64,000 nt of DNA from Eikenella corrodens (GCF_003990355.1 NZ_CP034670.1:1860001-1924000), one strand, 5' to 3'. Counted from the first letter of the stretch, positions 33,202-44,156 are shown. Translations and numbers: made by a program. The notes: a model not told the origin generated them from the letters alone.

Positions 33202-34869
33202 TTAATGTTTGCCCGAACGCCAGATAGACCAGATAATCCACAAGCTGTTGGCAAAGGCCAAGAGATAGCCGAGAAAGCCCAGAAACGAGAGGCCGAACAG
33301 CTTCGGGCCGATATTGCTGCTGAGCAGGATGGACGAGCCGATAATCAGAGCCGCCGTTACCATGCCCATGGTCAGCCGGTTGGCGCTGTATTCCAAGTGC
33401 CGGTTCAGGGTATCGAGGCGTTTCAAATCCAGGTTTACGTTTAACCGGCCGCTTTGCAGATTGCGGTTGAGGCGCAGCAGGTTTTTGGGCAGATCACCCA
33501 GCATCTGCCCCAGCATACGGCTTTGCGTGCGGCTTCGGCGCCAAAGCTGCTGCGGCGAAAGGCGTTGGCGGATCACCTTCTGCACAATCGGTTTGGCGTG
33601 TTCCAGCAGTTGGAAGCTGCCGTCCAGCCTTTTCACCACGCCTTCGAGGGTGAGCAGGGCTTTGAACAGCATCACCAAGTCGCCCGGCAAGGCCAGCTCG
33701 TGTTCGCGCATGATGCGGGTTAAATCGTTAATTATCTGGCTCACGCGCAAATCGCGCACGGCGGTGTGCTCGTAGTCGAGCAGCATTTCCATCACGTCGG
33801 CGCCGAGCAGGTCTTCATCGGGAACTTCGCCTTGCGCCCAGTTGCTCAGAATATATTGCACGGCAAACGGGTCGCGGTGGATAAGGGCTTCAACCAGCGC
33901 GTTGATTTCCTGCCGGCGCACCGGATTCAGGTAGCCCGTCATGCCGAAATCGATCAGGCCGATGCGCAAATCGGGATAAATAAAGATGTTGCCCGGATGC
34001 GGGTCGGCATGAAACAGGCCCTGCCCCAGTATCATGTCGAGCATCACGTCGGTGATGCGGCAGGCCAAAATATGCCGCTCTTCAGCGTTAAGCAATTCGA
34101 TGTTGGTATCTTTGAGCAAATCGGCGGCGATGTATTCCTGCACCAGCACCTGCCGGTTGCTGTATTCGGGATAAGTCTTGGGAATATGCACCGCCGGATG
34201 GTTGGCATACAGCGCGGCAAACCGCTGCAAATGGCGCATTTCGGCCAGCAAATCGGTTTCCCTGGCTAGGCTTTTGGCAAAATACTGCACCATCTGCACC
34301 GGCTGATAGCGGCGGGTTTCCGGCATTTCCGATTCGGTGAGCTGCGCCAGATGGGTTAGAATACGCAAATCCGCCCGGATGAGCGGTTCGATATCCGGCC
34401 GGCGCACCTTTACCGCTACCTCGCTGCCGTCGAGCAACACCGCGCGGTGCACCTGCGCGATGGAGGCGCTGCCCAAAGGCTCGCTGTCGATGTGCCGGAA
34501 CACCTGATCCGGCGGGCAGCCTAGCTGATCGGTGAGCAGGGAGAGAATCGCCTCGAAAGGCAAAGGATTCGCGCTGCTTTGCAGATGCTCGAATTCCTCA
34601 ATCCATTCGGCGTTGAAAATATCAACCCGGGTGGCCAAAATCTGGCCGAGCTTGACAAAGGTCGGCCCCAGCTCCTCAAACGCCAGCCGGAAACGGTGCG
34701 CCGTACTCGAACCACCGGCATCTTCCTGCGCGGTCGAGCCGCCGAGCCAAGAAGCCCGGTTCAGCTTAATCCGGCTGAGGAAGCCGCCCAAACCGTGCCG
34801 CGCCAGCGTGGCCGCGATTTGACGCAAACGATTGATGTCGCCCAAAGCGGGCATGGCAGTTCTAACCAT
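33202..34869 (-). CDS. ubiB: ABC1/UbiB-family atypical kinase, ubiquinone biosynthesis
   Basis: I start this at the ATG at 34869 (AAGGGG just upstream), giving 555 residues; the longer frame to 34944 is less likely. It is a UbiB/COQ8-like membrane-associated ATPase needed for ubiquinone synthesis. Family motifs are the KxGQ block FVKLGQILATR, the A-rich SASIAQVHRA, AVKVRRP, the HADPHPGN catalytic block (about 300) and DFGMTG. Two hydrophobic helices lie at the C-terminus (about 500-545). Confidence 0.92.
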   Translation of the reverse strand: MVRTAMPALGDINRLRQIAATLARHGLGGFLSRIKLNRASWLGGSTAQEDAGGSSTAHRFRLAFEELGPTFVKLGQILATRVDIFNAEWIEEFEHLQSSANPLPFEAILSLLTDQLGCPPDQVFRHIDSEPLGSASIAQVHRAVLLDGSEVAVKVRRPDIEPLIRADLRILTHLAQLTESEMPETRRYQPVQMVQYFAKSLARETDLLAEMRHLQRFAALYANHPAVHIPKTYPEYSNRQVLVQEYIAADLLKDTNIELLNAEERHILACRITDVMLDMILGQGLFHADPHPGNIFIYPDLRIGLIDFGMTGYLNPVRRQEINALVEALIHRDPFAVQYILSNWAQGEVPDEDLLGADVMEMLLDYEHTAVRDLRVSQIINDLTRIMREHELALPGDLVMLFKALLTLEGVVKRLDGSFQLLEHAKPIVQKVIRQRLSPQQLWRRSRTQSRMLGQMLGDLPKNLLRLNRNLQSGRLNVNLDLKRLDTLNRHLEYSANRLTMGMVTAALIIGSSILLSSNIGPKLFGLSFLGFLGYLLAFANSLWIIWSIWRSGKH

Positions 34870-35035
34870 ACGGCATCCCCTTTGCGGATAAAGTCCGCAC
34901 AAACAGGCGCACAGCATAACATACGCGCCTGCCGGTGCGCACAAACCGCCCGATTGCGCACCGTTCGGCCAAACACATTGCCGCCCCTTGCCGCACTATG
35001 CTATAACATGGGCAAAACAAGAAAGTTTCAGATTG

Positions 35036-35614
35036 ATGAAGTGGATAAAACAAGCAACCCTCTGCGCCCTGGCCGCCCTGGCTTTCGGCCTCGCCCCCGC
35101 CGCACACGCCGCTCCGGAAGGATTGGATAACGACGCCCTCGAGCGCCTGATCCGCGAACGGACCGAACACGACGGCCACAGCAACTCTTCCTCATCTGGC
35201 CGCCGTTCTTCCGGCAGCCAAGACGAAGCCGGCGACCTCATCATGAACGCCATGAGCCTCATCGGCCTCTCCTACCGCTTCGGTGGCAATTCCCCCACCC
35301 AAGGCCTCGATTGCAGCGGCTTCATGCAATATATCTTCAAACGCAGCATGGGCATCACCCTGCCGCGCACTTCCGCCGAAATGGCTACAGTAGGCCAGCA
35401 GGTAGACCGTGCCAACCTCAAGCCCGGTGACATGGTATTTTTCGGCTCGGGCGGCCGCGTTTCCCACGTCGGCATGTATATCGGCAACGACCGCTTCATC
35501 CACGCCCCGCGCACCGGCCGCGACATCGAAATCACCAGTATGAACGGTAACTATTGGAAAAGCCGCTACATCACCGCCCGCCGGGTAGACCGCTCCTCTC
35601 GCTTCACCCGTTAA
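35036..35614 (+). CDS. NlpC/P60 (C40) cell-wall hydrolase
   Basis: The ATG at 35036 gives 192 residues with a signal peptide ending near AAHAAPE. After a serine-rich linker (about 48-62), the NlpC/P60 domain shows the catalytic cysteine in GLDCSGFMQYIF (about 92), the histidine in VSHVGMYIG (about 142) and a third polar residue in FIHAPRTG. Such enzymes cut cell-wall peptides between D-Glu and the diamino acid. The protein should act in the periplasm. A small gene follows 11 bp downstream. Confidence 0.88.
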   Translation: MKWIKQATLCALAALAFGLAPAAHAAPEGLDNDALERLIRERTEHDGHSNSSSSGRRSSGSQDEAGDLIMNAMSLIGLSYRFGGNSPTQGLDCSGFMQYIFKRSMGITLPRTSAEMATVGQQVDRANLKPGDMVFFGSGGRVSHVGMYIGNDRFIHAPRTGRDIEITSMNGNYWKSRYITARRVDRSSRFTR

Positions 35615-35625
35615 AGGCCTGTATC

Positions 35626-35838
35626 ATGAATATGCCCCCCATGCCCAAATGGTACAGCGATGACGGCAACATCGTATCGTGCACCGAAAAAGTGAAAGTG
35701 ATGCAGGAAAATATGCAAGAGCTCTACCAGCTCGCGCAAGATACCTTCGAAGACGCTCTACTGATGGGCTGCAGTGAAAAACAAGTGCGCGAATTCCTGC
35801 AAGATTTGGTGCGCAGCGTGCACAACCCGTATAACTGA
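35626..35838 (+). CDS. Small conserved-looking protein of unknown function
   Basis: This 70-residue protein begins MNMPPMPKWYSDDGN. It is rich in acidic and helical stretches (KVKVMQENMQELYQLAQD; VREFLQDLVRSVHNPY) and has no signal or membrane segment. It starts 11 bp after the NlpC/P60 gene and is probably co-transcribed. I do not recognise a named family. A Correia element begins immediately after its stop. Confidence 0.6.
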   Translation: MNMPPMPKWYSDDGNIVSCTEKVKVMQENMQELYQLAQDTFEDALLMGCSEKQVREFLQDLVRSVHNPYN

Positions 35839-35941
35839 TATAGTGAATTAAATTTAAATCAGGACAAGGCAACGAGCCGTAGACAGAAATAGTACGGCAA
35901 GGCGAGCCAACGCTGTACTGGTTTAAATTTAATTCACTATA
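35839..35941. repeat. Correia-type repeat, 103 bp
   Basis: The ends TATAGTGAATTAAATTT and AAATTTAATTCACTATA flank a standard core in which a few bases are lost (AGACAGAAATAGTACGG). It starts 1 bp past the stop of the 70-residue gene. Confidence 0.88.
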
Positions 35942-35964
35942 CAAAGCTGCATTCCCCGATTAAG

Positions 35965-36007
35965 CAAAGGCTACCTGAAACGCAAATAGATTTTCAGGTA
36001 GCCTTTG
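35965..36007 (-). terminator. Uptake-sequence hairpin after ltaE
   Basis: CAAAGGCTACCTGAAA pairs with TTTCAGGTAGCCTTTG just past the ltaE stop on the minus strand. Confidence 0.7.
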
Positions 36008-36025
36008 TTGTGTTCGGCAGTGGCA

Positions 36026-37063
36026 TCACAGATGTTGGATGGCGTGCAGCAGGGTTGCCACATCGGATTCGGTGGTGGCCCAGCTGGTGCAGTAGCGCAC
36101 GATTTGTCGGCCGTTTTCTGCCGGCCAGTAGGCCGCAAAACCGAATTCGCGGATGAAGTAGGCTGCTTGCGCTTCCGGCAGGATGGGAAATTGCTGGTTG
36201 GTGGCGGATGCGCCGTAGAAGGCGATGCCTCGCCCTTCAAAGGCTTGGCGGATACGGCTGGCGTAGGCGATGGCGCTGTGGCAGATGGTTTGGTATAGGT
36301 TGCCGGTAAACAGGGTGTCGAACTGGATGCCGAGCAGGCGGCCTTTGGCGAGCAGGCCGCCGTGTTGTTTGATGGTGGCGCGGAAATGGGGTTGTAGCGC
36401 GGGGTTAGTGATGACGACGGCTTCGCCAAACAGGGCGCCGCATTTGGTGCCGCCGATATAAAACACATCAGCCAATTCGGCGAGGGAGGGCAGGGTGAGG
36501 TCGCTCACTTCGGGGTGCAGGGCGTAGCCGAGGCGTGCGCCATCCACAAACAGCGGCAGGCCGTGGCGGCGGCACACTTGCGAGAGCGTGGCAAGTTCGG
36601 CTTGGCTGTATGCCGTGCCAAGCTCGGTAGGCTGCGAAACGTATACCATGCCGGGCTGGACGATGTGCTCTTTAATCGGGCTGGTGGCGTAGTATTGTTC
36701 GATGAAGCCCTGCACTTGCTGCGCGTTGAGCTTGCCGTCGGCAGCAGGCAAAGCAAGCACTTTGTGGCCTGAGGCTTCGATGGCGCCGGTTTCGTGGGTG
36801 GCGATGTGGCCGGATTCGGCAGCGATAACGCCTTGGTGCGGCCGCAGAATATGGGCGATTACAGCGGCATTGGTTTGCGTGCCGCCCACCAAGAAATGCA
36901 CATCGGCTGCCTGGCTGCCAATGGCGGAGCGGATTTTGGCGCGGGCAGACTCGCAGTAGGGATCAAGGCCGTAGCCCGGGGTTTGCTCAAGATTGCTGTG
37001 AATCAGGCGCTCAAGAATGGCCGGATGGCAGCCGGAAAGATAGTCGTTGCCAAAAGAGGGCAT
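36026..37063 (-). CDS. ltaE: Low-specificity L-threonine aldolase
   Basis: This 345-residue PLP enzyme cleaves L-threonine (or allo-threonine) to glycine and acetaldehyde. I start it at the ATG at 37063 (MPSFGNDYLSG), as the upstream open frame has no family features. Typical blocks are LVGGTQTNAAV, HIATHETGAIEA, VYVSQPTELGTAYS, FVDGARLGYAL with the PLP-binding aspartate, and the lysine block DVFYIGGTKCGALFGEA (Lys near 217). The length fits the family. It is monocistronic. Confidence 0.9.
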   Translation of the reverse strand: MPSFGNDYLSGCHPAILERLIHSNLEQTPGYGLDPYCESARAKIRSAIGSQAADVHFLVGGTQTNAAVIAHILRPHQGVIAAESGHIATHETGAIEASGHKVLALPAADGKLNAQQVQGFIEQYYATSPIKEHIVQPGMVYVSQPTELGTAYSQAELATLSQVCRRHGLPLFVDGARLGYALHPEVSDLTLPSLAELADVFYIGGTKCGALFGEAVVITNPALQPHFRATIKQHGGLLAKGRLLGIQFDTLFTGNLYQTICHSAIAYASRIRQAFEGRGIAFYGASATNQQFPILPEAQAAYFIREFGFAAYWPAENGRQIVRYCTSWATTESDVATLLHAIQHL

Positions 37064-37282
37064 GATCGAGCCTTTCTGCAAAAGGCAGGGATTATATGAC
37101 GGACTAGCGGAAATCGATACGGCACTGTTCTCTCTTGCCGCACTGTCGCCCTGCCCTCGCCCCGCCAAATGCCGCAAAAAGGCTACCTGAAATACCAAGC
37201 CCGCAGGAATATCGTTGCGGCGACATTTTCAGGTAGCCTCCATCCTGCACCGCCGATGCCAGATACAGTCGAAATGATTTTT

Positions 37283-37425
37283 CTCCATGCCGGGCGGCGA
37301 GCCGCAGGCAACACGCACGTTACGGCAAGGCGAGCCAGAGTGATGGGAAGTGAAGTATAGTGAATTAACAAAACCAGTACGGCGTTGGCTCGCCGCCTTG
37401 TCCTGATTTTTGTTAATTCACTATA
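37283..37425. repeat. Correia remnant plus 70-bp miniature Correia element
   Basis: A degenerate core (GGCGGCGAGCCGCAGGC to GGCAAGGCGAGCC, about 37290-37340) is followed by an unusually short element at 37356-37425 with intact ends TATAGTGAATTAACAAAA and TTTTTGTTAATTCACTATA and only about half the usual core. The surrounding spacer 37064-37686 holds uptake sequences but no gene. Confidence 0.75.
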
Positions 37426-37686
37426 TTTAGCCATAAAGGCTACCTGAAAGCATCGTCCAACCAAGCCAAAACCCAACCCCACGGCTTTCAGGTAGCCTCA
37501 ACAGCCATTGCCTTTCTCTATTATACCCGAACAACAGCCGACTAACGGGCTGACAAGCATTTCGGCAGCGGCGTATAATCCCGCGCGTTATCGGCTGCCG
37601 CACCCAACCGGCCCCTTGTGCCAAAAAGGCGGCCAAGCCACTAATAAACAACAATAATCCACAGACCCAATCAAAGGAACACACCC

Positions 37687-39108
<1,422 letters not shown>

Positions 39109-39112
39109 GCAC

Positions 39113-39700
39113 ATGAGCACGCCCATCCCGCCCCGTGGCAACAGCGCCCCGGCCAAGCCCTGGTACAAACACCCCTGGCCGTGGCTGCTGATGGCCGGGC
39201 CGGCCATTGTGGTGGCGGCCGGTTTCTACACTTATTACTTGGCCGCCACCCGAAACAACCCCTCGCTGGTTACCGACGATTACTACCGCGAAGGTAAAAA
39301 CATCGCCCTGCAAATGGAGCGCGACCAAGAAGCCGAACGTCGGCAAATCCGTGCCGAATTGCTCGTCAGCCCCGACAACAACCGCGCCAAAATCCTGCTC
39401 AGCGGCAATATCGAGCCCGACGTGCCGCTCAAACTGCTGTGGCTGCATCCTGCCCGCAGCGAATACGACCAAACCGTAGCGATGCAGCGGCAGGGTAGTG
39501 CCGCAGCGGCGGCGAATCGGGTAGAATATGCCGCAGATTTCCAAGCCCTGCGCCCTGCCGACCATTGGTATGTACGCCTGGAAGACAGCGCCGGCAAATG
39601 GCGCGTGCAAGGCATTTGGTATCCCAAACGCGGCAACAGCCTGAGCCTGGTGTCGATGCCCCAGCCGGCGGTACCCAATCCGCCGAAAGCCAAGCAGTAG
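39113..39700 (+). CDS. FixH-family protein, cbb3 oxidase assembly
   Basis: This 195-residue protein starts MSTPIPPRGNSAPAK, has a single N-terminal membrane segment (about 24-45, WLLMAGPAIVVAAGFYTYYL), and continues with the FixH/CcoH pattern VTDDYYREGKNIALQMERDQEA. The remainder is a periplasmic beta-domain. FixH/CcoH stabilises cbb3 oxidase subunits. It begins 4 bp after ccoG and must be co-transcribed with it. The oxidase genes ccoNOP are outside the window. Confidence 0.88.
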   Translation: MSTPIPPRGNSAPAKPWYKHPWPWLLMAGPAIVVAAGFYTYYLAATRNNPSLVTDDYYREGKNIALQMERDQEAERRQIRAELLVSPDNNRAKILLSGNIEPDVPLKLLWLHPARSEYDQTVAMQRQGSAAAAANRVEYAADFQALRPADHWYVRLEDSAGKWRVQGIWYPKRGNSLSLVSMPQPAVPNPPKAKQ

Positions 39701-39779
39701 CCCCAGGCTGGGCAGGCATTGGATTTTTCAGGTAGCCTCAAGCCCGTTTCCCCTTCCACCCCACAAAAGGACCTATCCC

Positions 39780-42062
39780 ATGGACGATATGCTGAAGCAA
39801 GCCGCCCTCGATTTCCACCAATATCCGCAGCCCGGCAAAATTCAGGTAGCCCCCACCAAAGCGCTGGCCACCCAACATGATCTGTCGCTGGCCTATTCCC
39901 CCGGCGTGGCCGCCCCCTGCCTGGAAATCCAAGCCAATCCGCAAGATTCCTACAAATACACCGCACGCGGCAACTTGGTGGCCGTGGTTTCCAACGGCAC
40001 GGCCGTGCTCGGCTTGGGTAATATCGGCGCAGAAGCCAGCAAACCGGTGATGGAAGGCAAAGGCGTATTGTTTAAAAAATTCGCCGGCATCGACGTGTTC
40101 GATATCGAAATCAATGAAACCGACCCCGAAAAACTGGTGGACATCATCGCCTCGCTCGAGCCCACTTTCGGCGGCATCAACCTGGAAGACATCAAAGCGC
40201 CCGAATGCTTCTACATTGAGAAAAAACTGCGCGAACGCTGCAAAATCCCGGTATTCCACGACGACCAGCACGGCACGGCCATCATCACCGCTGCCACCGT
40301 CCTCAACGGCCTGCGCCTGGTGGGCAAAGACATCGGCCAAGTGCGCTTAGTGTGCTCCGGCGCGGGCGCGGCAGCCATCGCCTGCCTCGACTTACTCGTG
40401 GCCTTGGGCATGAAACGCGAAAACATCACCGTGTGCGACTCCAAAGGCGTCATCTACCAAACCCGCGAAGACCGCGAACGCATGGACGCAAGCAAAGTGC
40501 GCTACGCCATTGAAGACAAAGGCTGGCGCAAACTGGGCGACGCCGTGCCCGGCGCCGACATCTTCCTCGGCCTCTCCGGCCCCAACGTGTTGAGCACCGA
40601 CATGCTCAAACAAATGACCGCCTCGCCCATCGTGCTGGCCATGGCCAACCCGCAGCCCGAAATCTGGCCGCCGGAAGCCAAAGCCGCCCGCCCCGACGTG
40701 ATTATCGGCACCGGCCGTTCCGACTTCCCCAACCAGGTAAACAACGTTCTCTGCTTCCCCTTCATCTTCCGCGGCGCGCTCGACGTGGGCGCCACCACCA
40801 TCAACGAAGAAATGAAGCTGGCCGCCGTGCGCGCCATTGCCGATTTGGCCATGGCCGAGCAAAATGATAAAGTCGCCACCGCCTACACCGGCGCCGAGCT
40901 GAAATTCGGCCCCGAATACCTGATTCCCAAACCCTTCGATCCGCGCCTGATCGCCCGCGTGGCACCCGCCGTGGCCAAAGCCGCCATGGATTCCGGCGTG
41001 GCCACCCGCCCGATTGCCGATTTCGCCGCTTACGAAGAAAAACTGAACGAGTTTGTTTATAAGTCCGGCCTGTTCATGAAACCCATCTTCGCCCAGGCTC
41101 GCCAATCGCTCAAACGCGTGGTGTTGGCCGAAGGCGAAGACGAGCGCGTGCTGCACGCCACCCAGCAGATTGTGTCTGCCAAACTGGCCGCACCGATCCT
41201 CATCGGCCGCCCCGCCGTAATCGCAGAGCGCATCCAACAAATGGGGCTCACCATCCGCCCCGGCAGCGATTTTGAAATCGTGAACAACGAAAACGACCCG
41301 CGCTACCAAGAATACTGGCAGGAATACTACCGCCTGCAGCAGCGCAACGGCATCACCCCCGATTTGGCCAAACGCCGCGTACTTGCCAACACCACCCTCA
41401 TCGGCGCGCTCATGCTGCAGCTCGGCCATGCCGATGCCATGGTGTGCGGCACAGTCGGCCATTTCCAGCACCACCTCGGCATCGTCTCCAACGTTGTCGG
41501 CTACAACAACCCCGAACACACCGCCTGCGCCATGAACGCGCTGATTTTCGGCGGCCACAACCTGTTCATTGCCGACACCTATGTCAACGCCAATCCGACC
41601 GCCGAGCAGATTGCCCAAAGCACGCTGATGTGCGCCGAAGAAATCCAACGCTTCGGCATCACGCCCAAGGTTGCGCTGCTCTCGCATTCCAACTTTGGCT
41701 CCGTGCCCTCTGAAAGCGCCGGAAAAATGCGCCGTGCACTTGAGCTCATCCGCCAAGCCGCCCCGCAGTTGGAAATCGACGGCGAAATGCAGGGCGATGC
41801 CGCCTTGGTGGAAAGCCTGCGCCAGCAAAGCCTGCCCGACTCCACCCTGAAAGGCGCCGCCAACCTCCTGGTGATGCCCAACGTGGAAGCCGCCAACATC
41901 AGCTGCAACCTGCTGCGCGTCGCCAGCCCCGACGGCGTAACCGTGGGGCCGATTCTGCTGGGCATGAAAAAACCCGTGCACATCGTCAACCAGCTCGCCT
42001 CCGTGCGCCGCTTGGTAAACATGGTGGCATTGGCCGCCGTGGATGCACAGCGCCAAGGCTAA
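39780..42062 (+). CDS. maeB: NADP-dependent malic enzyme with phosphotransacetylase-like domain
   Basis: This 760-residue protein has the two-domain MaeB design. The N-terminal malic enzyme part (about 1-410) contains LSLAYSPGVAAPC, GLGNIGAEASKPVMEGK, FHDDQHGTAII and the nucleotide site VCSGAGAAAIACLDLL. The C-terminal part (about 430-760) resembles phosphotransacetylase and in this family usually acts as a regulatory domain sensing acetyl-CoA. It converts malate to pyruvate and NADPH. An uptake sequence lies near the start (about 39841). Confidence 0.95.
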   Translation: MDDMLKQAALDFHQYPQPGKIQVAPTKALATQHDLSLAYSPGVAAPCLEIQANPQDSYKYTARGNLVAVVSNGTAVLGLGNIGAEASKPVMEGKGVLFKKFAGIDVFDIEINETDPEKLVDIIASLEPTFGGINLEDIKAPECFYIEKKLRERCKIPVFHDDQHGTAIITAATVLNGLRLVGKDIGQVRLVCSGAGAAAIACLDLLVALGMKRENITVCDSKGVIYQTREDRERMDASKVRYAIEDKGWRKLGDAVPGADIFLGLSGPNVLSTDMLKQMTASPIVLAMANPQPEIWPPEAKAARPDVIIGTGRSDFPNQVNNVLCFPFIFRGALDVGATTINEEMKLAAVRAIADLAMAEQNDKVATAYTGAELKFGPEYLIPKPFDPRLIARVAPAVAKAAMDSGVATRPIADFAAYEEKLNEFVYKSGLFMKPIFAQARQSLKRVVLAEGEDERVLHATQQIVSAKLAAPILIGRPAVIAERIQQMGLTIRPGSDFEIVNNENDPRYQEYWQEYYRLQQRNGITPDLAKRRVLANTTLIGALMLQLGHADAMVCGTVGHFQHHLGIVSNVVGYNNPEHTACAMNALIFGGHNLFIADTYVNANPTAEQIAQSTLMCAEEIQRFGITPKVALLSHSNFGSVPSESAGKMRRALELIRQAAPQLEIDGEMQGDAALVESLRQQSLPDSTLKGAANLLVMPNVEAANISCNLLRVASPDGVTVGPILLGMKKPVHIVNQLASVRRLVNMVALAAVDAQRQG

Positions 42063-42084
42063 ACCAGCTGCAACAGTAAAAATC

Positions 42085-42116
42085 AAGGCTACCTGAAATT
42101 TCAGGTAGCCCTTTTT
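42085..42116 (+). terminator. Uptake-sequence hairpin after maeB
   Basis: AAGGCTACCTGAAA is followed almost directly by TTTCAGGTAGCCCTTTTT, a tight stem with a T-run 23 bp past the maeB stop. Confidence 0.8.
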
Positions 42117-42124
42117 CAACTCTG

Positions 42125-42639
42125 ACTAAACAGGTAGGGAGTGAACAATTCCCGTCAGTTGATAAATTGATGCTGCTGTTCAACCTCAATGCGGCATTTG
42201 CTACTGCTACACAACCCCAGCAGGTTGTAGCTGCTGCAGGCGCGCCTATGCCACCCGATCCGAATAATGGTAATCATCATAATAGATCAAATAATATCAA
42301 GAAAAGGCATAGAGAAGATGCTGTGGAAGGGCTGCTAATAACATGCGAGCAAATAGTTCTCAATTTGAAAAATGGGCTACTAGAAATTCGTCTACTCAGA
42401 TTTTTGCCAATATATCACAAGAAGAAGCTATGATTAATCTAGAAAGAAATGGTTTTTCACGGCATGCAACTAGTCAGTCAAATGTTTACTATTTTGAAAA
42501 AGGTGGTGTTAGATACAATTTTTATCCAAGAAGTACATACAGAGGAATGCGTGATGTAAAAACAGGTTTTCCATTGGCAGAAATTTTAATTAATGAGGAT
42601 AAAGTCGGTATAAAAATACGATTTTGCCTAATTAAATAG
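42125..42639 (+). pseudogene. Orphan tail of a polymorphic toxin, frameshifted
   Basis: Base composition drops sharply to AT-rich here. One frame, open from the maeB terminator, reads through VDKLMLLFNLNAAF and an alanine/proline linker (VVAAAGAPMPPDPNNGN) to about 42330. The reading then continues one frame over (42343-42639) as SSQFEKWATRNSS...YYFEKGGVRYNFYP...GFPLAEILINEDKVGIKIRF. The last part has the ending pattern of C-terminal toxin domains of Rhs, CdiA or MafB proteins. There is no start or secretion domain, so it looks like a displaced toxin-tail cassette that has decayed. The toxin activity is not known. Confidence 0.55.
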
Positions 42640-42650
42640 GAGATATATTT

Positions 42651-43175
42651 ATGAATAAATTTAGTGAAATTATGACTAAAAATGAATTTAGATTTCCAGA
42701 TTTCTTTTTCTTTAATAAAGAGTTAAAGTATAATAAATTTTTATTTTTTGATTATCCATTATTTAGCGATAAAGAATTTGCAAATGAGTTTAGCAATATT
42801 CTAATTTTAAATAATTATTTAGAATTAGATATTTTTACTTCAGTCAGTGATATCCCTGTGATCAATGTGGATGTAGTGAATAATAATTTAACAGATATAG
42901 GTAAAATAATATACGAGAAAGAGATTAATTTCACAGGAGTTGTAATAACACCGCATGATCTTAGTTGGTGTGCAGCACAGTATTACCCTGTTGACTGGGG
43001 TGTATTTGCATTTAATACCCATAATAAAAAAGCGAAATCGCTATTTGATTCTTTAGATAAAGATTGGTTTGTAACAATCTATCAGCTACAAAAATCATTA
43101 AATGATAGATCTTCTCCCTTGTATGAAGAATTTGGAAAGGAAGGTATAGAGGCAATATTAAATAACTATGCATAA
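42651..43175 (+). CDS. Putative immunity protein for the toxin tail
   Basis: This 174-residue gene starts 11 bp after the toxin-tail stop, behind an AGGAG ribosome site, the usual toxin-immunity spacing. It is strongly AT-rich and full of Phe, Asn, Asp and Ile, unlike its neighbours. Sequence features are DFFFFNKELKYNKFLFFDYP, then GVVITPHDLSWCAAQYYPVDWGVFAFN. No signal or membrane segment is seen, so it should be cytosolic. I cannot name its family. The immunity role rests on position and composition. Confidence 0.6.
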   Translation: MNKFSEIMTKNEFRFPDFFFFNKELKYNKFLFFDYPLFSDKEFANEFSNILILNNYLELDIFTSVSDIPVINVDVVNNNLTDIGKIIYEKEINFTGVVITPHDLSWCAAQYYPVDWGVFAFNTHNKKAKSLFDSLDKDWFVTIYQLQKSLNDRSSPLYEEFGKEGIEAILNNYA

Positions 43176-43201
43176 GGGTTTGTTATTTTATCTAGATTAA
43201 A

Positions 43202-43305
43202 TATATTGGATTAACAAAAATCAGGACAAGGCGGCGAGCCGCAGACAGCGCACACGTTACGGCAAGGCGAGACAACGCTGTACTGTTTTTTGTTAATTCA
43301 CTATA
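43202..43305. repeat. Correia-type repeat, 104 bp
   Basis: The ends are TATATTGGATTAACAAAAA and TTTTTTGTTAATTCACTATA with the standard core. It marks the right edge of the AT-rich toxin/immunity block. Confidence 0.85.
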
Positions 43306-43493
43306 CTATTTAATTGCGATGTTGCCTATTATTTGACAACTTGTATTTCACAAGAAGTAAATAGCCCTATAAAAGGGCTACCTGAAATTTTAGGCAGCCT
43401 TTTCTTTCTCCCGCACATTTGCCGCCCACAAACGCCGAATTAGCTTATAATCCAGCCTTCAAACACATACCACCCCCATTGCGGAGCAGAATA

Positions 43494-44153
43494 ATGAACT
43501 TTTTCGAACAAGCCCGATTCAACATGGTCGAACAGCAAATCCGCCCTTGGAGCGTATTGGATTTCGATGTTCTCGACGCCTTGGCCGAAGTGCCGCGCGA
43601 ACAATTCGTTGCCCCCGAACAGCAAGCCTACGCCTACGCCGATCTCTCCCTGCCCCTGCCCAACGGCAGCGCCATGCTCGAACCCAAAGTGGTTGCCCGC
43701 CTGATTCAAGGCCTGAAGCTCACCAAAAATGACACCGTGCTCGAAATCGGCACCGGCTCCGGCTACGCCACCGCCGTGCTGGCCAAACTCGCCGGCCGCG
43801 TCATCACCATCGACACCGACGAAGCCCAGCAGCAAAAAGCCAAAGCCGTGCTCGACCGCCTTGGCATCACCAATATCGACTACCGCATCGGCGACGGCCT
43901 GGTAAACCCGCCCATCGCCACCGTAAGCGCCATCTACGTGGGCGGCTCCTGCCCCGTCATGCCCGAAACCCTGCGCAGCAAACTGCCTGCCGGCGGCCGC
44001 ATGGCCGTGATCGTCGGCCAAGAACCCGTGATGCACGCCCTGCTCGTGCAATGCAACGGCGAAGCCGGCTACGAACAAAGCGTGATGTTCGACACCGTAG
44101 CCCCCGCCCTCGGCGGCCCCGCCGTGAAAAAAGCCTCATCATTTCGCTTCTAA
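43494..44153 (+). CDS. Protein-L-isoaspartate O-methyltransferase family protein
   Basis: From the ATG at 43494 (GGAGCAGAA upstream) the protein has 219 residues. It resembles the Pcm family, SAM-dependent enzymes that repair isoaspartate. The N-terminal MVEQQIRPW and the conserved VPREQFVAPEQQAYAYADLSLPLP precede the SAM-binding motif VLEIGTGSGYATAVLAKLAGRV (about 83-104). Post-motif regions with DYRIGDGL and GGRMAVIVG follow. Many proteobacterial members of this group are not proven repair enzymes, so a pcm name is withheld. Confidence 0.85.
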   Translation: MNFFEQARFNMVEQQIRPWSVLDFDVLDALAEVPREQFVAPEQQAYAYADLSLPLPNGSAMLEPKVVARLIQGLKLTKNDTVLEIGTGSGYATAVLAKLAGRVITIDTDEAQQQKAKAVLDRLGITNIDYRIGDGLVNPPIATVSAIYVGGSCPVMPETLRSKLPAGGRMAVIVGQEPVMHALLVQCNGEAGYEQSVMFDTVAPALGGPAVKKASSFRF

Positions 44154-44156
44154 CGT

